Source: Bacillus spizizenii TU-B-10 (GTDB lineage: Bacteria > Bacillota > Bacilli > Bacillales > Bacillaceae). Taken from it: a DNA stretch of 64,000 nt. Within the stretch, counting starts at the first letter, position 1, and the number at the start of each line of letters is the position of its first letter. The notes beneath the pieces were generated by a model. That model was given only the letters and a program-made list of their open reading frames with translations. It searched no databases and was not told the DNA's origin. Made by a program: the position numbers and the translations under genes. Below, one piece after another: positions 53,814-61,771 of the stretch. Location of the stretch: contig NC_016047.1 in the NCBI RefSeq assembly GCF_000227465.1, positions 2,584,857 through 2,648,856 on the forward strand, read 5' to 3'.

Positions 53814-54788
53814 TTAATATTTAAAGCTAGCCTCATCAATCTTCTGTCCAGCAGCCAGCAAAACAGCGAGTTTGATCCTTGCTTTCTTACTGTCATAGCT
53901 GCCGCCTAGTATAATTCCGGCATCTGCATATGTTGAAGCACTTCCTTTGAATCCATATACTCCCTTGACTTCACCTTCGTCAGCACTTGTTGTCAGAACG
54001 ACAGGAATCCCTTTCTCTACGGCTTTCTTTGCACTTTCTAATATTGCTGGAGCCGTATGCCCTCTTCCCGGCGCCTCAATAATGATTCCTGCACTTCCGC
54101 ACTTAACTGCATAATCTATAAACTTTCCGTCTGATCCAAGTGAACACTTAATAAGTTCTACATTTGGCAATGGTTGAATTAGTTGATACGTCTCACGCTT
54201 GATTAATCTTTGATGAATTGCGATCTCATCTTGATCAGCCGTTCCCAAATAACCGAATCCCGGAGAGAAAAAACCATCAACATTTGACGCATGCTGTTTT
54301 TTCACATATCGAGCAGCAAAGACCCTCTCATTAAACAACACTGTTACACCTAAGCCTCGCGCATCAGGATGTGCCGCTAATAAGAAAGCTTGTCTTAGGT
54401 TCACAAATGCATCTGTACCTTCAAGTGTCGGTCCTCTTTGTGACCCCGTTAACACGACCGGCCTTTCATCAGAAATAACCAGATCAAGGAAATACGAAGT
54501 CTCTTCAAGGGTATCTGTTCCATGCGATATCACAATTCCGGCAACATCCTCATTCCGGAAGAAACTCTCTATATTTTGCTTCAGAATGTCAAGGTGATGA
54601 AAAGTCATATGACTGCTTGACATTTGAAAGACTGACTTGATTTCAATCTCTATATGAGAAGGCAGTCGACACATTTCAGAAAGCTCTTCACCTGTCATAG
54701 CACCTGCTTCTAATAGACCTGTTTCAGGATCAGGCTTACTTGCAATTGTACCGCCGGTACTCAGTAAAATGATTTTCTTGTTTTCCAT
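53814..54788 (-). CDS. asparaginase
   Basis: A 324-residue type I/II L-asparaginase-family amidohydrolase. The active-site threonine is T14 in STGGTIAS, and the second motif HGTDTLEE is at residues 89-96. There is no signal peptide, so it is cytoplasmic. It is placed among D-amino-acid and imine-handling genes; Asn or a related amide may be the substrate. Confidence 0.92.
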   Translation of the reverse strand: MENKKIILLSTGGTIASKPDPETGLLEAGAMTGEELSEMCRLPSHIEIEIKSVFQMSSSHMTFHHLDILKQNIESFFRNEDVAGIVISHGTDTLEETSYFLDLVISDERPVVLTGSQRGPTLEGTDAFVNLRQAFLLAAHPDARGLGVTVLFNERVFAARYVKKQHASNVDGFFSPGFGYLGTADQDEIAIHQRLIKRETYQLIQPLPNVELIKCSLGSDGKFIDYAVKCGSAGIIIEAPGRGHTAPAILESAKKAVEKGIPVVLTTSADEGEVKGVYGFKGSASTYADAGIILGGSYDSKKARIKLAVLLAAGQKIDEASFKY

Positions 54789-54831
54789 GATAACTCCCCC
54801 ATTTTCATATTAAATGTTTCTCTCTTCGTTC

Positions 54832-55935
54832 CTAATTAGATTTAATCCCAGCCCCGCATAATGGAATCACGATTTTTTCATCAGAAGAATGATCGTATTT
54901 TAAATATCCTGCATAGTTAGCTGCTGTTGTTGGCTCAACATAAAAGCCTTTACTTGCTAATGCTGTACGAGCTTTTAGAATCTCTTCCTCATTGGTTGTA
55001 ATGATTTGACCTTTTGTGGCACGGATGGCTTCTAATATTTGAGCTGATCTTGCCGGTTTGGCAATCGAGATGCCCTCTGCAAGTGTTCCCCTGTTTTCGA
55101 CGGGTTGAGCAACTTGTTGATTGTTGATAAATGCCTTTGCTAACGGCGCACAATTCTCTGCCTGTATCGCAACCAGTCTTGGCATTTTGTCTATACATTT
55201 GTTCTCTAGTAATTCTTTAAATCCATAGTAAACCCCAAGTAATAACGTACCATTGCCAACTGGAATAATAAGCGTATCCGGCTCTCCATTCATTTGTTCC
55301 CAAATCTCAAAGGCATACGTTTTTGTTCCTTCATAGAAATATGGATTAAAAACGTGACTTGCATAGAATTTTTTCTCTATATTCACAGCCTTTTGCGCTG
55401 CTTCGGCCACATCTTCTCTTGTGCCTTCAATTTCGCGAACGTTGGCCCCATGCGCTTTCACCTGCGCGATTTTCTTAGGTGATGTACCCTTCCCAAGAAA
55501 TATGTCACATGCGATGTTAGCCCGCTTGGCGTAAGCTGCAATAGATGTCCCTGCATTTCCACTGCTGTCAGCTATCACATGCTTCACTCCCAGCTCCTTT
55601 GCCTTAGCTATTAATACAGCAGCACCGCGATCTTTAAAAGACAAAGTAGGCATCATATAGTCCACTTTCACAAGAGTGTTCGGCTCCCCGCTGTCTAACA
55701 CGATTAAAGGTGTGTATCCCTCCCCCATAGTGATGCCGCTCCATATGGTGGAGTCGCGATCAAATGGCATAGCATCAATATATCTCCACATAGAAGGAAT
55801 ATCTTTGAGCACTTTTGAATCGGACCATTCTACTTTTTCTTTTACAAGGTCTAACACTCCGCCACACTGGCATTTCCACACCTGTTCAGACACATTGTAT
55901 TTCGTACGGCAAGAATGACATTGATACTGTTCCAT
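54832..55935 (-). CDS. threonine-synthase-fold PLP enzyme with zinc ribbon
   Basis: A 367-residue fold-type II PLP enzyme. An N-terminal zinc ribbon has C6, C9, C22 and C24. The PLP lysine is K101 in SFKDRG and the phosphate-binding SSGNAGTS is at 124-131. It looks like threonine synthase, but a catabolic lyase or dehydratase is equally possible given the RidA genes around it. It has no role in a Thr-biosynthetic operon here. Confidence 0.84.
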   Translation of the reverse strand: MEQYQCHSCRTKYNVSEQVWKCQCGGVLDLVKEKVEWSDSKVLKDIPSMWRYIDAMPFDRDSTIWSGITMGEGYTPLIVLDSGEPNTLVKVDYMMPTLSFKDRGAAVLIAKAKELGVKHVIADSSGNAGTSIAAYAKRANIACDIFLGKGTSPKKIAQVKAHGANVREIEGTREDVAEAAQKAVNIEKKFYASHVFNPYFYEGTKTYAFEIWEQMNGEPDTLIIPVGNGTLLLGVYYGFKELLENKCIDKMPRLVAIQAENCAPLAKAFINNQQVAQPVENRGTLAEGISIAKPARSAQILEAIRATKGQIITTNEEEILKARTALASKGFYVEPTTAANYAGYLKYDHSSDEKIVIPLCGAGIKSN

Positions 55936-55955
55936 TATTTTTAGACTCTCCTATT

Positions 55956-55990
55956 ATATATTTTTTTATATTTTATATATTTTTTTATAT
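55956..55990. promoter_or_regulatory. pair of 16-bp candidate operators
   Basis: Two identical copies of ATATATTTTTTTATAT, at 55956-55971 and 55975-55990, lie in the 75-bp gap upstream of the PLP lyase gene. The same 16-mer occurs twice upstream of the regulator. The nearly palindromic ends suggest a dimeric DNA-binding protein. Proposed as sites for the adjacent YheO/DauR-type regulator. Confidence 0.6.
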
Positions 55991-56010
55991 GTTTTAGACA
56001 AAAAAATATA

Positions 56011-56394
56011 TTACAGACTGGCGATTGCTTCAATTTCAACCTGAAAACCGTAATGCAGCTCGTTCGTCGAAACAACTGACCGTGCTGGGCGATAATCGTG
56101 AAAAAAACCCTGACAGACATTGTCAACACGGTCTAACAAATTGATATCGTGAAGATATAAGGTTATCTTTAAAGTTTTTCCTTTATGACTGCCGGCTTTT
56201 TTTAAGATATACTCTATATTTGACAATACCTGCAAAGTCTCTTCTTCAATGGTGCCAAATTTCTTTTCCTGCGTGATTGGATCAATGGCAAATTGCCCTG
56301 ATACATAGACCGTGTTTTGATGAATCACAGCTAAGGCATAATGACCGTTCGATTTTAAATTCCCTGCCTCAAAAATACTCTCCACTCTACTCAC
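56011..56394 (-). CDS. RidA-family imine/enamine deaminase (first copy)
   Basis: A 127-residue RidA/YjgF-family protein with RPARSVVSTNELHYGFQVEIEAIA near the C-terminus and the PAR arginine kept. It lies 2 bp downstream of the regulator gene, so it is surely co-transcribed with it. It is only moderately similar to the second RidA copy, so the two are not a recent duplication. Confidence 0.88.
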   Translation of the reverse strand: MSRVESIFEAGNLKSNGHYALAVIHQNTVYVSGQFAIDPITQEKKFGTIEEETLQVLSNIEYILKKAGSHKGKTLKITLYLHDINLLDRVDNVCQGFFHDYRPARSVVSTNELHYGFQVEIEAIASL

Positions 56395-56396
56395 TC

Positions 56397-57056
56397 CTAT
56401 TGTCTTTTTTTCACTTCATCCAAATAACTATAGACAGTTACCTTTGAAATACCTAATTGTTCTGCCACTTTATCAACCGCACCTTTCATGAGGAATATCC
56501 CCTTTTCATCCATAAATCTAATCAGCTCGATTTTTTCCGGGCGTTTCATCAGAGAATGTTTGCGGTTCGCTACAATTTGTTCAATTAACTGATTCGTGAT
56601 CTCTTCTACATTCTGAATGGAAGCTTCCTGTTCCACCGTATTTGGAGCTTGTATTTGATTGTTCTTTTCAGTGCCAGGTATAAATGCATCTAGTACTTCT
56701 TTCATTTGAATCATGACATTCATATCATAGTTGATGCAAAATGCCCCAATCACCTGCTGGTGGCCATCTCTAATGAGGGTAGTCGATGATTTTATTGTTC
56801 TCCGATCATCAGTTTGGATTTCATATCCTGCTAAGTAATCACCTTTAAATTCGTTGGATAAAAGAACCTTTCTCACTAAGTGATCAAAGGATTGGCCAAC
56901 CTCTCTTCCCGTCACATGGTTATTCATTGTAAAAATGACGGAAGACTGCGGTGTTGTCAAATCATGAATGACGACTTCACAATTTGACCCAAACATTTCC
57001 CCTATCGTTTTTGCAAATGGTATATAACTTTTTAATATCTGTTTTGCTTCAGTCAA
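56397..57056 (-). CDS. YheO/DauR-family transcriptional regulator
   Basis: A 219-residue regulator with an N-terminal YheO-type PAS-like sensing domain (about residues 8-118, CEVVIHDLTTPQSSV) and a C-terminal helix-turn-helix (AVDKVAEQLGISKVTVYSYL, about 193-212). In Pseudomonas, DauR of this family represses D-arginine catabolism. Here it is first in the cluster and probably controls it. Confidence 0.88.
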   Translation of the reverse strand: MTEAKQILKSYIPFAKTIGEMFGSNCEVVIHDLTTPQSSVIFTMNNHVTGREVGQSFDHLVRKVLLSNEFKGDYLAGYEIQTDDRRTIKSSTTLIRDGHQQVIGAFCINYDMNVMIQMKEVLDAFIPGTEKNNQIQAPNTVEQEASIQNVEEITNQLIEQIVANRKHSLMKRPEKIELIRFMDEKGIFLMKGAVDKVAEQLGISKVTVYSYLDEVKKRQ

Positions 57057-57100
57057 ACCCTAAACACCTAACTTTCACTTTTCCTTTAATCGATTTTATT

Positions 57101-57147
57101 ATATATTTTTTTATATGAAAATGAAAGAAAAATATATTTTTTTATAT
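57101..57147. promoter_or_regulatory. second pair of 16-bp candidate operators
   Basis: Two identical copies of ATATATTTTTTTATAT, at 57101-57116 and 57132-57147, lie 45-91 bp upstream of the regulator start, where its promoter should be. They are the same 16-mer as the pair at 55956-55990. This fits autoregulation. Confidence 0.6.
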
Positions 57148-57214
57148 AATTAGATTAACCCTTCTTCTTTCCCCAGTAAATAATATCGGTTATTAAAATT
57201 GTTGTGCCAATGTC

Positions 57215-57314
57215 ATTGGTGTCCTGGCATGAACTCCAAAAGAGGTTTAATAACTCCAACAACAAAAAAGATACCAATATGCTTTGGTATCTTCATCTAA
57301 ATCGAGTCCCTCAA
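57215..57314. repeat. right flanking repeat with terminator hairpin
   Basis: The core 57263-57314 matches 50730-50781 at 51 of 52 bases, in direct orientation. It contains the same hairpin, AAGATACCAA (57268-57277) with TTGGTATCTT (57284-57293). The left extension carries ATTGGTG ... GCATGAACTCC. No gene on the minus strand obviously needs this terminator, so it may end a short antisense RNA starting near 57350. Confidence 0.85.
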
Positions 57315-57687
57315 TAAAGTGGATCAGTTACAAAAGCCTGTATATTTATTTGAATCATTTTTTACTCAATACGGGGATAATATGGGCACTGTTTTTAATC
57401 CGTCCAATTAAAAAAATGAAGGTTCTTCCCCTTCCCATTAGTCCCAAACTTGATCTCCTGCAATTTTAAAACCAGCTTTTGAAGGTCTATCTTATCTACG
57501 AAGTGAGTTTTTTAATGAACTAATCTCCAAAACCACCTAATTCCCCATCGCACAGATTCTTCATGAGAACCAAAAAGTTATTGCGGTCTCACCGAAAATT
57601 TAAATTGCGGTGCCTTATTGCCTTTTTCTGCGAACGAAAACTTGTTAATATTTACATTACTAGTAGAGTTAAGGGAAGGGTGAATAT
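57315..57687. other. intergenic stretch before rapE
   Basis: No convincing gene is seen. Two TTGCGG half-sites lie at 57581-57586 and 57605-57610 with an imperfect opposing half between; they resemble a degraded ComA box. An AAGGGTG ribosome site lies at 57677-57682 for rapE. Confidence 0.5.
57581..57610 (+). promoter_or_regulatory. possible ComA-type binding sites upstream of rapE
   Basis: TTGCGG at 57581-57586 is followed after four bases by ACCGAA, a poor match to the CCGCAA half of the ComA box; a second TTGCGG is at 57605-57610. Several rap genes are ComA-activated. The opposing half matches at only three of six bases, so this is tentative. Confidence 0.3.
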
Positions 57688-57717
57688 CTTGATATCATCA
57701 CATCAGCTGAAGTGGGA

Positions 57718-58815
57718 ATGAAGATTAATGAATGGCATAGGCATATTCAAAAATTCAACGTTACTGATGCTGAAATGTTAAAAGCTGAAATAGAACGTGA
57801 TATAGAGGTTATGGAAGAAGATCAAGATTTGCTTATTTATTATCAATTGATGGCCTTTCGCCATAAAATTATGTTAGAATACACGCTGCCAACTGATGAA
57901 AATCGAATGGAACTTTCAGAATATTTAAATAAAATAGAAGGGCATAAGAAAAAACTAGATAATATGCGCGCTTATTATTATAACTTCTTCCGCGGGATGT
58001 ATGAGTTTAGAAACGGTGAATACACAAAGGCCATTACATATTACAAAAAAGCTGAACGCAAAATTCCAACGATCTCTGACAAGATTGAAAAAGCTGAGTT
58101 TTATTTTAAGTTATCCGAAGTCTATTATCATATGAAAATGACTCATATCTCAATGCACTACGCCGAGCTTTCATACAATATCTATAAAAAACATGAACTT
58201 TATTCTGTTCGGCGTATACAGTGCCATTTTGTCATAGCCGGTAACTACGATGACCTTGAAAACCATGAAAAAGCTCTCCCCCACCTTCAAGAAGCTTTAA
58301 AAGGTGCTGAGCTGCTTAAAAGTAAAAATACTCACATCTATGCCACCGCATTTTTCAATCTCGGCAATTGCTATCACAAAATGGACAACTTAAATAAGGC
58401 TGCTCGTTACATCGAACAAGCCTTGGTTCAATACAGAAAAATTAACTCTGACGTACTTCCGCAAGCTTATCATGACCTAGCATTGATTTATTTTAAACAA
58501 GGCAAAAAAGAACAAGCAATGGATTGCTTCCGCAAAGGAATTAGAAGTGCTGTAGATTTTAAAGACGAACTTTTTATGAACTTATTTGAAGCATTAGACG
58601 TTCTTTATATAAGAAATGGCGATACACCTAAACTCCTCAACATTTTCTCTCGTTTAGAGAACGGCAAAGGATACCCTTATCTGGAAGATCTGGCATTGTT
58701 AGGAGGCAACCTTTTCGATTATAATGGAAAAATAGAGGATAGCGTCATCTGTTTCAAGAAGATGGTATATGCTCAAAAGCAAATATCGAAAGGGGAATGC
58801 ATGTATGAAATCTAA
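57718..58815 (+). CDS. rapE: RapE-like response-regulator aspartate phosphatase
   Basis: A 365-residue Rap protein of TPR repeats that dephosphorylates Spo0F and is inhibited by its Phr peptide. The body matches what I recall of B. subtilis RapE. Ten more codons (reading DIITSAEVG) are in frame upstream, but the expected start at 57688 is CTT rather than TTG. One G seems missing after TTG at 57689-57691. Translation may begin at GTG 57712 or ATG 57718, giving an N-terminally short protein. Confidence 0.88.
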   Translation: MKINEWHRHIQKFNVTDAEMLKAEIERDIEVMEEDQDLLIYYQLMAFRHKIMLEYTLPTDENRMELSEYLNKIEGHKKKLDNMRAYYYNFFRGMYEFRNGEYTKAITYYKKAERKIPTISDKIEKAEFYFKLSEVYYHMKMTHISMHYAELSYNIYKKHELYSVRRIQCHFVIAGNYDDLENHEKALPHLQEALKGAELLKSKNTHIYATAFFNLGNCYHKMDNLNKAARYIEQALVQYRKINSDVLPQAYHDLALIYFKQGKKEQAMDCFRKGIRSAVDFKDELFMNLFEALDVLYIRNGDTPKLLNIFSRLENGKGYPYLEDLALLGGNLFDYNGKIEDSVICFKKMVYAQKQISKGECMYEI

Positions 58816-58939
58816 ATTGTTTATCAGTTTATCCGCCGTTTTAATTGGACTTGCCTTTTTCGGATCTATGTCTAATGGCGAAATGAAGGAAGCATCCCGG
58901 AATGTAACTCTAGCACCTACTCATGAATTCCTTGTTTGA
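58805..58939 (+). CDS. phrE: PhrE, signalling pre-peptide
   Basis: A 44-residue export pre-peptide overlapping the end of rapE by 11 bp. It has a Sec signal (MKSKLFISLSAVLIGLAFFG) and carries SRNVT at residues 31-35, the known PhrE pentapeptide. After export and cleavage the peptide re-enters through Opp and inhibits RapE. It was found by translating the rapE end region. Confidence 0.93.
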   Translation: MKSKLFISLSAVLIGLAFFGSMSNGEMKEASRNVTLAPTHEFLV

Positions 58940-58965
58940 TTCGATAAACAACATTAGTTCTAATT

Positions 58966-58993
58966 CCCTTTAGCCGTTGCATAACGGCTTTTT
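58966..58993 (+). terminator. terminator after phrE
   Basis: AGCCGTT pairs with AACGGCT around GCAT, followed by TTTTTCT, downstream of phrE. Confidence 0.82.
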
Positions 58994-59162
58994 CTTATTT
59001 TATCCATGAAAAGCATTTCACAAAAGCTGGCAAGCCCAAAAAACTAGATCAAAAGACACAGATCGAATGATTCATTTCCACCCTTTGATCCACATAACAT
59101 TTAGTTTCAACATTCTTCCATGGTAATATTTTGTTATGACGATTAAATGAAAGGATATGATC

Positions 59163-60774
59163 ATGAAAGTATTTGAAGCCAAAACCTTGCTCCCCGAGGC
59201 TGAAAAGCGAGCAAAGGAATACAAAGATTTAAAAAGTAAAATGGTCAAATTAAAGAAAGCGTTCAAAGCTGTTGCAGATTTAGATGATAGCGGAGTTTTC
59301 AGGCAAAGGTGCTAATAACATCAAATCATTTTATGAAGATCAAGCTGGCATTGCTGACCAATGGATTGATTTAATTGAGATGAAAATTTCTTTCTTAACG
59401 AGTATTCCTGGTTTCTTAGAAGACGCCAACTTATCAGATGCCTACATAGAAGAAACCTTTTTAGCGCATGAGCTTGCTAACGCCTCCACCAAATCAAAAT
59501 CCATCATGTCTGAACAGAAAAAAGCCATGCAAGATATATTAAATGATATCAACGATATACTGCCTTTGGATCTGTTCTCGACAGAAACTTTTAAAAATGA
59601 ACTTTCGTCTGCCGAAAAGAAACGAAAAGAAGCCATTGAGAAAATGGATGAAGTTGACGAAAACTTAACATCAGAATACGGACTATCAGAAGCAAATGAA
59701 CAAATGATTCAAGCTGATTATCAAGCTTTAATGAATGCGACAGCAAAAGGCAAAAGCACCTCTCCTATTCACTATAATGCAAAGGCTTATAGAGACAGTG
59801 AGATTCACAAGATGACTGAGGATGTAAAGAAACAATCAACAGACTACATCTCTTTTAAGGACCAACAGACGGAACAAAGAAGAATTGCAAAAGAACAAGA
59901 AGAACTGGCGAACAGACCATGGTATGAAAAGTCTTGGGATGCTGTTTGTAATTTTACAGGAAAGGTCTCTGGATATTATGATTATAAAAGAGCCGCTGAT
60001 GGGGTTGATCCTGTTACCGGCGAAAAGCTAACTGCTGGACAACGGGTCGCTGCCGGTGCAATGGCTGCGGCAGGATACATCCCTATCGTAGGATGGGCAG
60101 GTAAATTAGCTAAAGGTGGAAAAGCTGTTTATTCAACAAGTAAAGCATTGTATAAAGCAGACAAAGCTCTCGATGTATACAAAACACCTAAGACATTCCA
60201 TGCTCTTCAAAACTCCAGCAAAGGACTTTATGGACTTGCTTCTGCAAATGGTTTTAGTGAGGCTATAACAGGACATGACATGTTCGGAAATAAAGTTTCT
60301 GATGAACAAAGACAAAATAGTATTAATTTAGCCTTGTCTGCTTTTGTTCCGTTTGGAGTCCATGGGGTAAGTGGGAAACTAAATGCGAAGTCTAAATCCA
60401 CCAGCGGCATTGCAAGTGGCGCAAATAAAAATTATCATGAATCCAGAAGTGCTAGTCTAAGAGAAATCAAACGACAGTTAAATATCCCCAGAACGCAACA
60501 ACCCGCTAGTCAAAAAATGGTCCCTCTAACGGACAGCAACGGTAATAGGATACTTAATGAGAAAAAACAACCTGTGATGACTCGAGAATTAACCTACGAA
60601 ATTAATGGCAAAAAAATTGTAATACAAGATCACTCACATGGCCATGATTTTGGTGAGGGCGGCATTGGAAATCAACCTTCCCATCACAATGTTAGACCTG
60701 AAAACAATACACGAAATGGTAAAGTAGATGGTATGGAAGACCATTACTACTTTGATAGAAGAAACAGAAAATAA
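59163..60774 (+). pseudogene. LXG polymorphic toxin, frameshifted near its N-terminus
   Basis: From the ATG at 59163 the LXG-domain start ([20 protein letters not shown]) reads to a stop about 50 codons later. An extra G at 59292-59293 shifts the frame; without it the sequence joins [19 protein letters not shown] and continues for about 490 codons. The middle has a coiled LXG stalk and a small hydrophobic [12 protein letters not shown] segment. The end ([11 protein letters not shown] ... QPSHHNVRP) looks like an HNH/EndoVII-type SHH nuclease toxin. As written it lacks its secretion domain. Confidence 0.83.
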
Positions 60775-60794
60775 TTGAAATAAGGAGCATTAAA

Positions 60795-61187
60795 ATGATT
60801 AATGAAGAAAAATTCATGAATCCTCAAGCTATTATCAATATATTTGGGAGTATGCCCAATTTTACTGACGCGGAATTAATGAATGTTGAATTAAATAGAG
60901 ATGGCCCCTGCTTATTTGTGCGTCTTATGACAAAAGAAGTTGTTGAGAATAAACCTAAACGCTGGGGAAAGTGGGATGTTGTTTATGTAGAAATGTCTTT
61001 TATAGGCGTTCAGGATTTACTGATAAAAAATCTCGGAACAAATAATATTGTTGATCAATTTGAAATTAGTGAACTTAATAGTAATGGCTCATTAAAAATA
61101 AAGTGCAATAATCAAATGCAACTCGAATGTCTTTTTGATTGGGCCAGAATCGAAAACATCACTCCAGGTTTATTGGGGATCTCTTAA
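60795..61187 (+). CDS. probable immunity protein (Imm50-like)
   Basis: A 130-residue protein starting 20 bp after the LXG toxin with an AAGGAGC site. Features include IFGSMPNFTDAELMNVELNRD and FIGVQDLLIKNLGTNNIVDQF, which recall the Imm50 family. Position directly after the toxin makes it the likely cognate immunity gene. Family assignment is from memory. Confidence 0.68.
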   Translation: MINEEKFMNPQAIINIFGSMPNFTDAELMNVELNRDGPCLFVRLMTKEVVENKPKRWGKWDVVYVEMSFIGVQDLLIKNLGTNNIVDQFEISELNSNGSLKIKCNNQMQLECLFDWARIENITPGLLGIS

Positions 61188-61196
61188 CTGGACAAT

Positions 61197-61637
61197 ATGA
61201 CAGAGTGGAGATTTGCTGAAGAGCCTATTGGGGAGACAACCGTTAAAAAAATCGAAAAGGCATTAGATATTAAGTTCCCTAGCGACTATGTTACAACTAT
61301 ATTAAACAACAATGGGGCGCGCCCAAAAAAAAAGATATTTGACTTTAAAAATACAAAAGGTGCTGTTTTTAATCGATTACATGGTCTAACTGAGGATAGT
61401 TCAAGTTTTATTTTAGAGGTCTTAGAAGATTACCAGGATGGAAGAATGCTTCCTGGGATAGTTCCTTTTGCTTGTGATCCTTTCGGTAAAGAAATCTGCT
61501 TCGATTATCGTCTGAATAAAGAGAATCCATCCGTAGTTTTCTGGGATCACGAGATTGCATATGAAGATCCTGATAAAGCTTTGAGTCATATATGTGATTC
61601 ATTTACAGAGTTGGTTAATAAACTATACAAGGAATAA
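61197..61637 (+). CDS. SMI1/KNR4-family immunity-like protein
   Basis: A 146-residue SMI1/KNR4 (SUKH) domain protein with the typical start VKKIEKALDIKFPSDYVTTILNNNGA and the conserved FACDPFGKEICFDY centre. SUKH proteins are common immunity proteins for polymorphic nuclease toxins. It is nine bases from the preceding gene, so probably co-transcribed. Confidence 0.85.
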   Translation: MTEWRFAEEPIGETTVKKIEKALDIKFPSDYVTTILNNNGARPKKKIFDFKNTKGAVFNRLHGLTEDSSSFILEVLEDYQDGRMLPGIVPFACDPFGKEICFDYRLNKENPSVVFWDHEIAYEDPDKALSHICDSFTELVNKLYKE

Positions 61638-61646
61638 ACGAATAAA

Positions 61647-61682
61647 GCCTTTCCCCTTCTTTTTGAGGAGAAAGGCTCTTTA
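61647..61682 (+). terminator. terminator after the SMI1/KNR4 gene
   Basis: AGCCTTTC pairs with GAAAGGCT across a T/G-rich loop, followed by TCTTTAA. Confidence 0.78.
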
Positions 61683-61771
61683 ATACTTTCTCCGGTATAA
61701 AAAGGTGGCAAGCTCTTCTCGTTATGAGAGTGCTTTAAATGATTAATTAATTAATTCGGAGTGAAAATGAA

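Noticed and set aside
50691..57314. Direct repeats read as insertion-sequence ends
   Set aside because: No transposase gene and no terminal inverted repeats; the repeats carry a terminator hairpin instead.
57284..57469. 61-codon plus-strand ORF
   Set aside because: Begins inside the repeat hairpin and has no ribosome site; likely chance.
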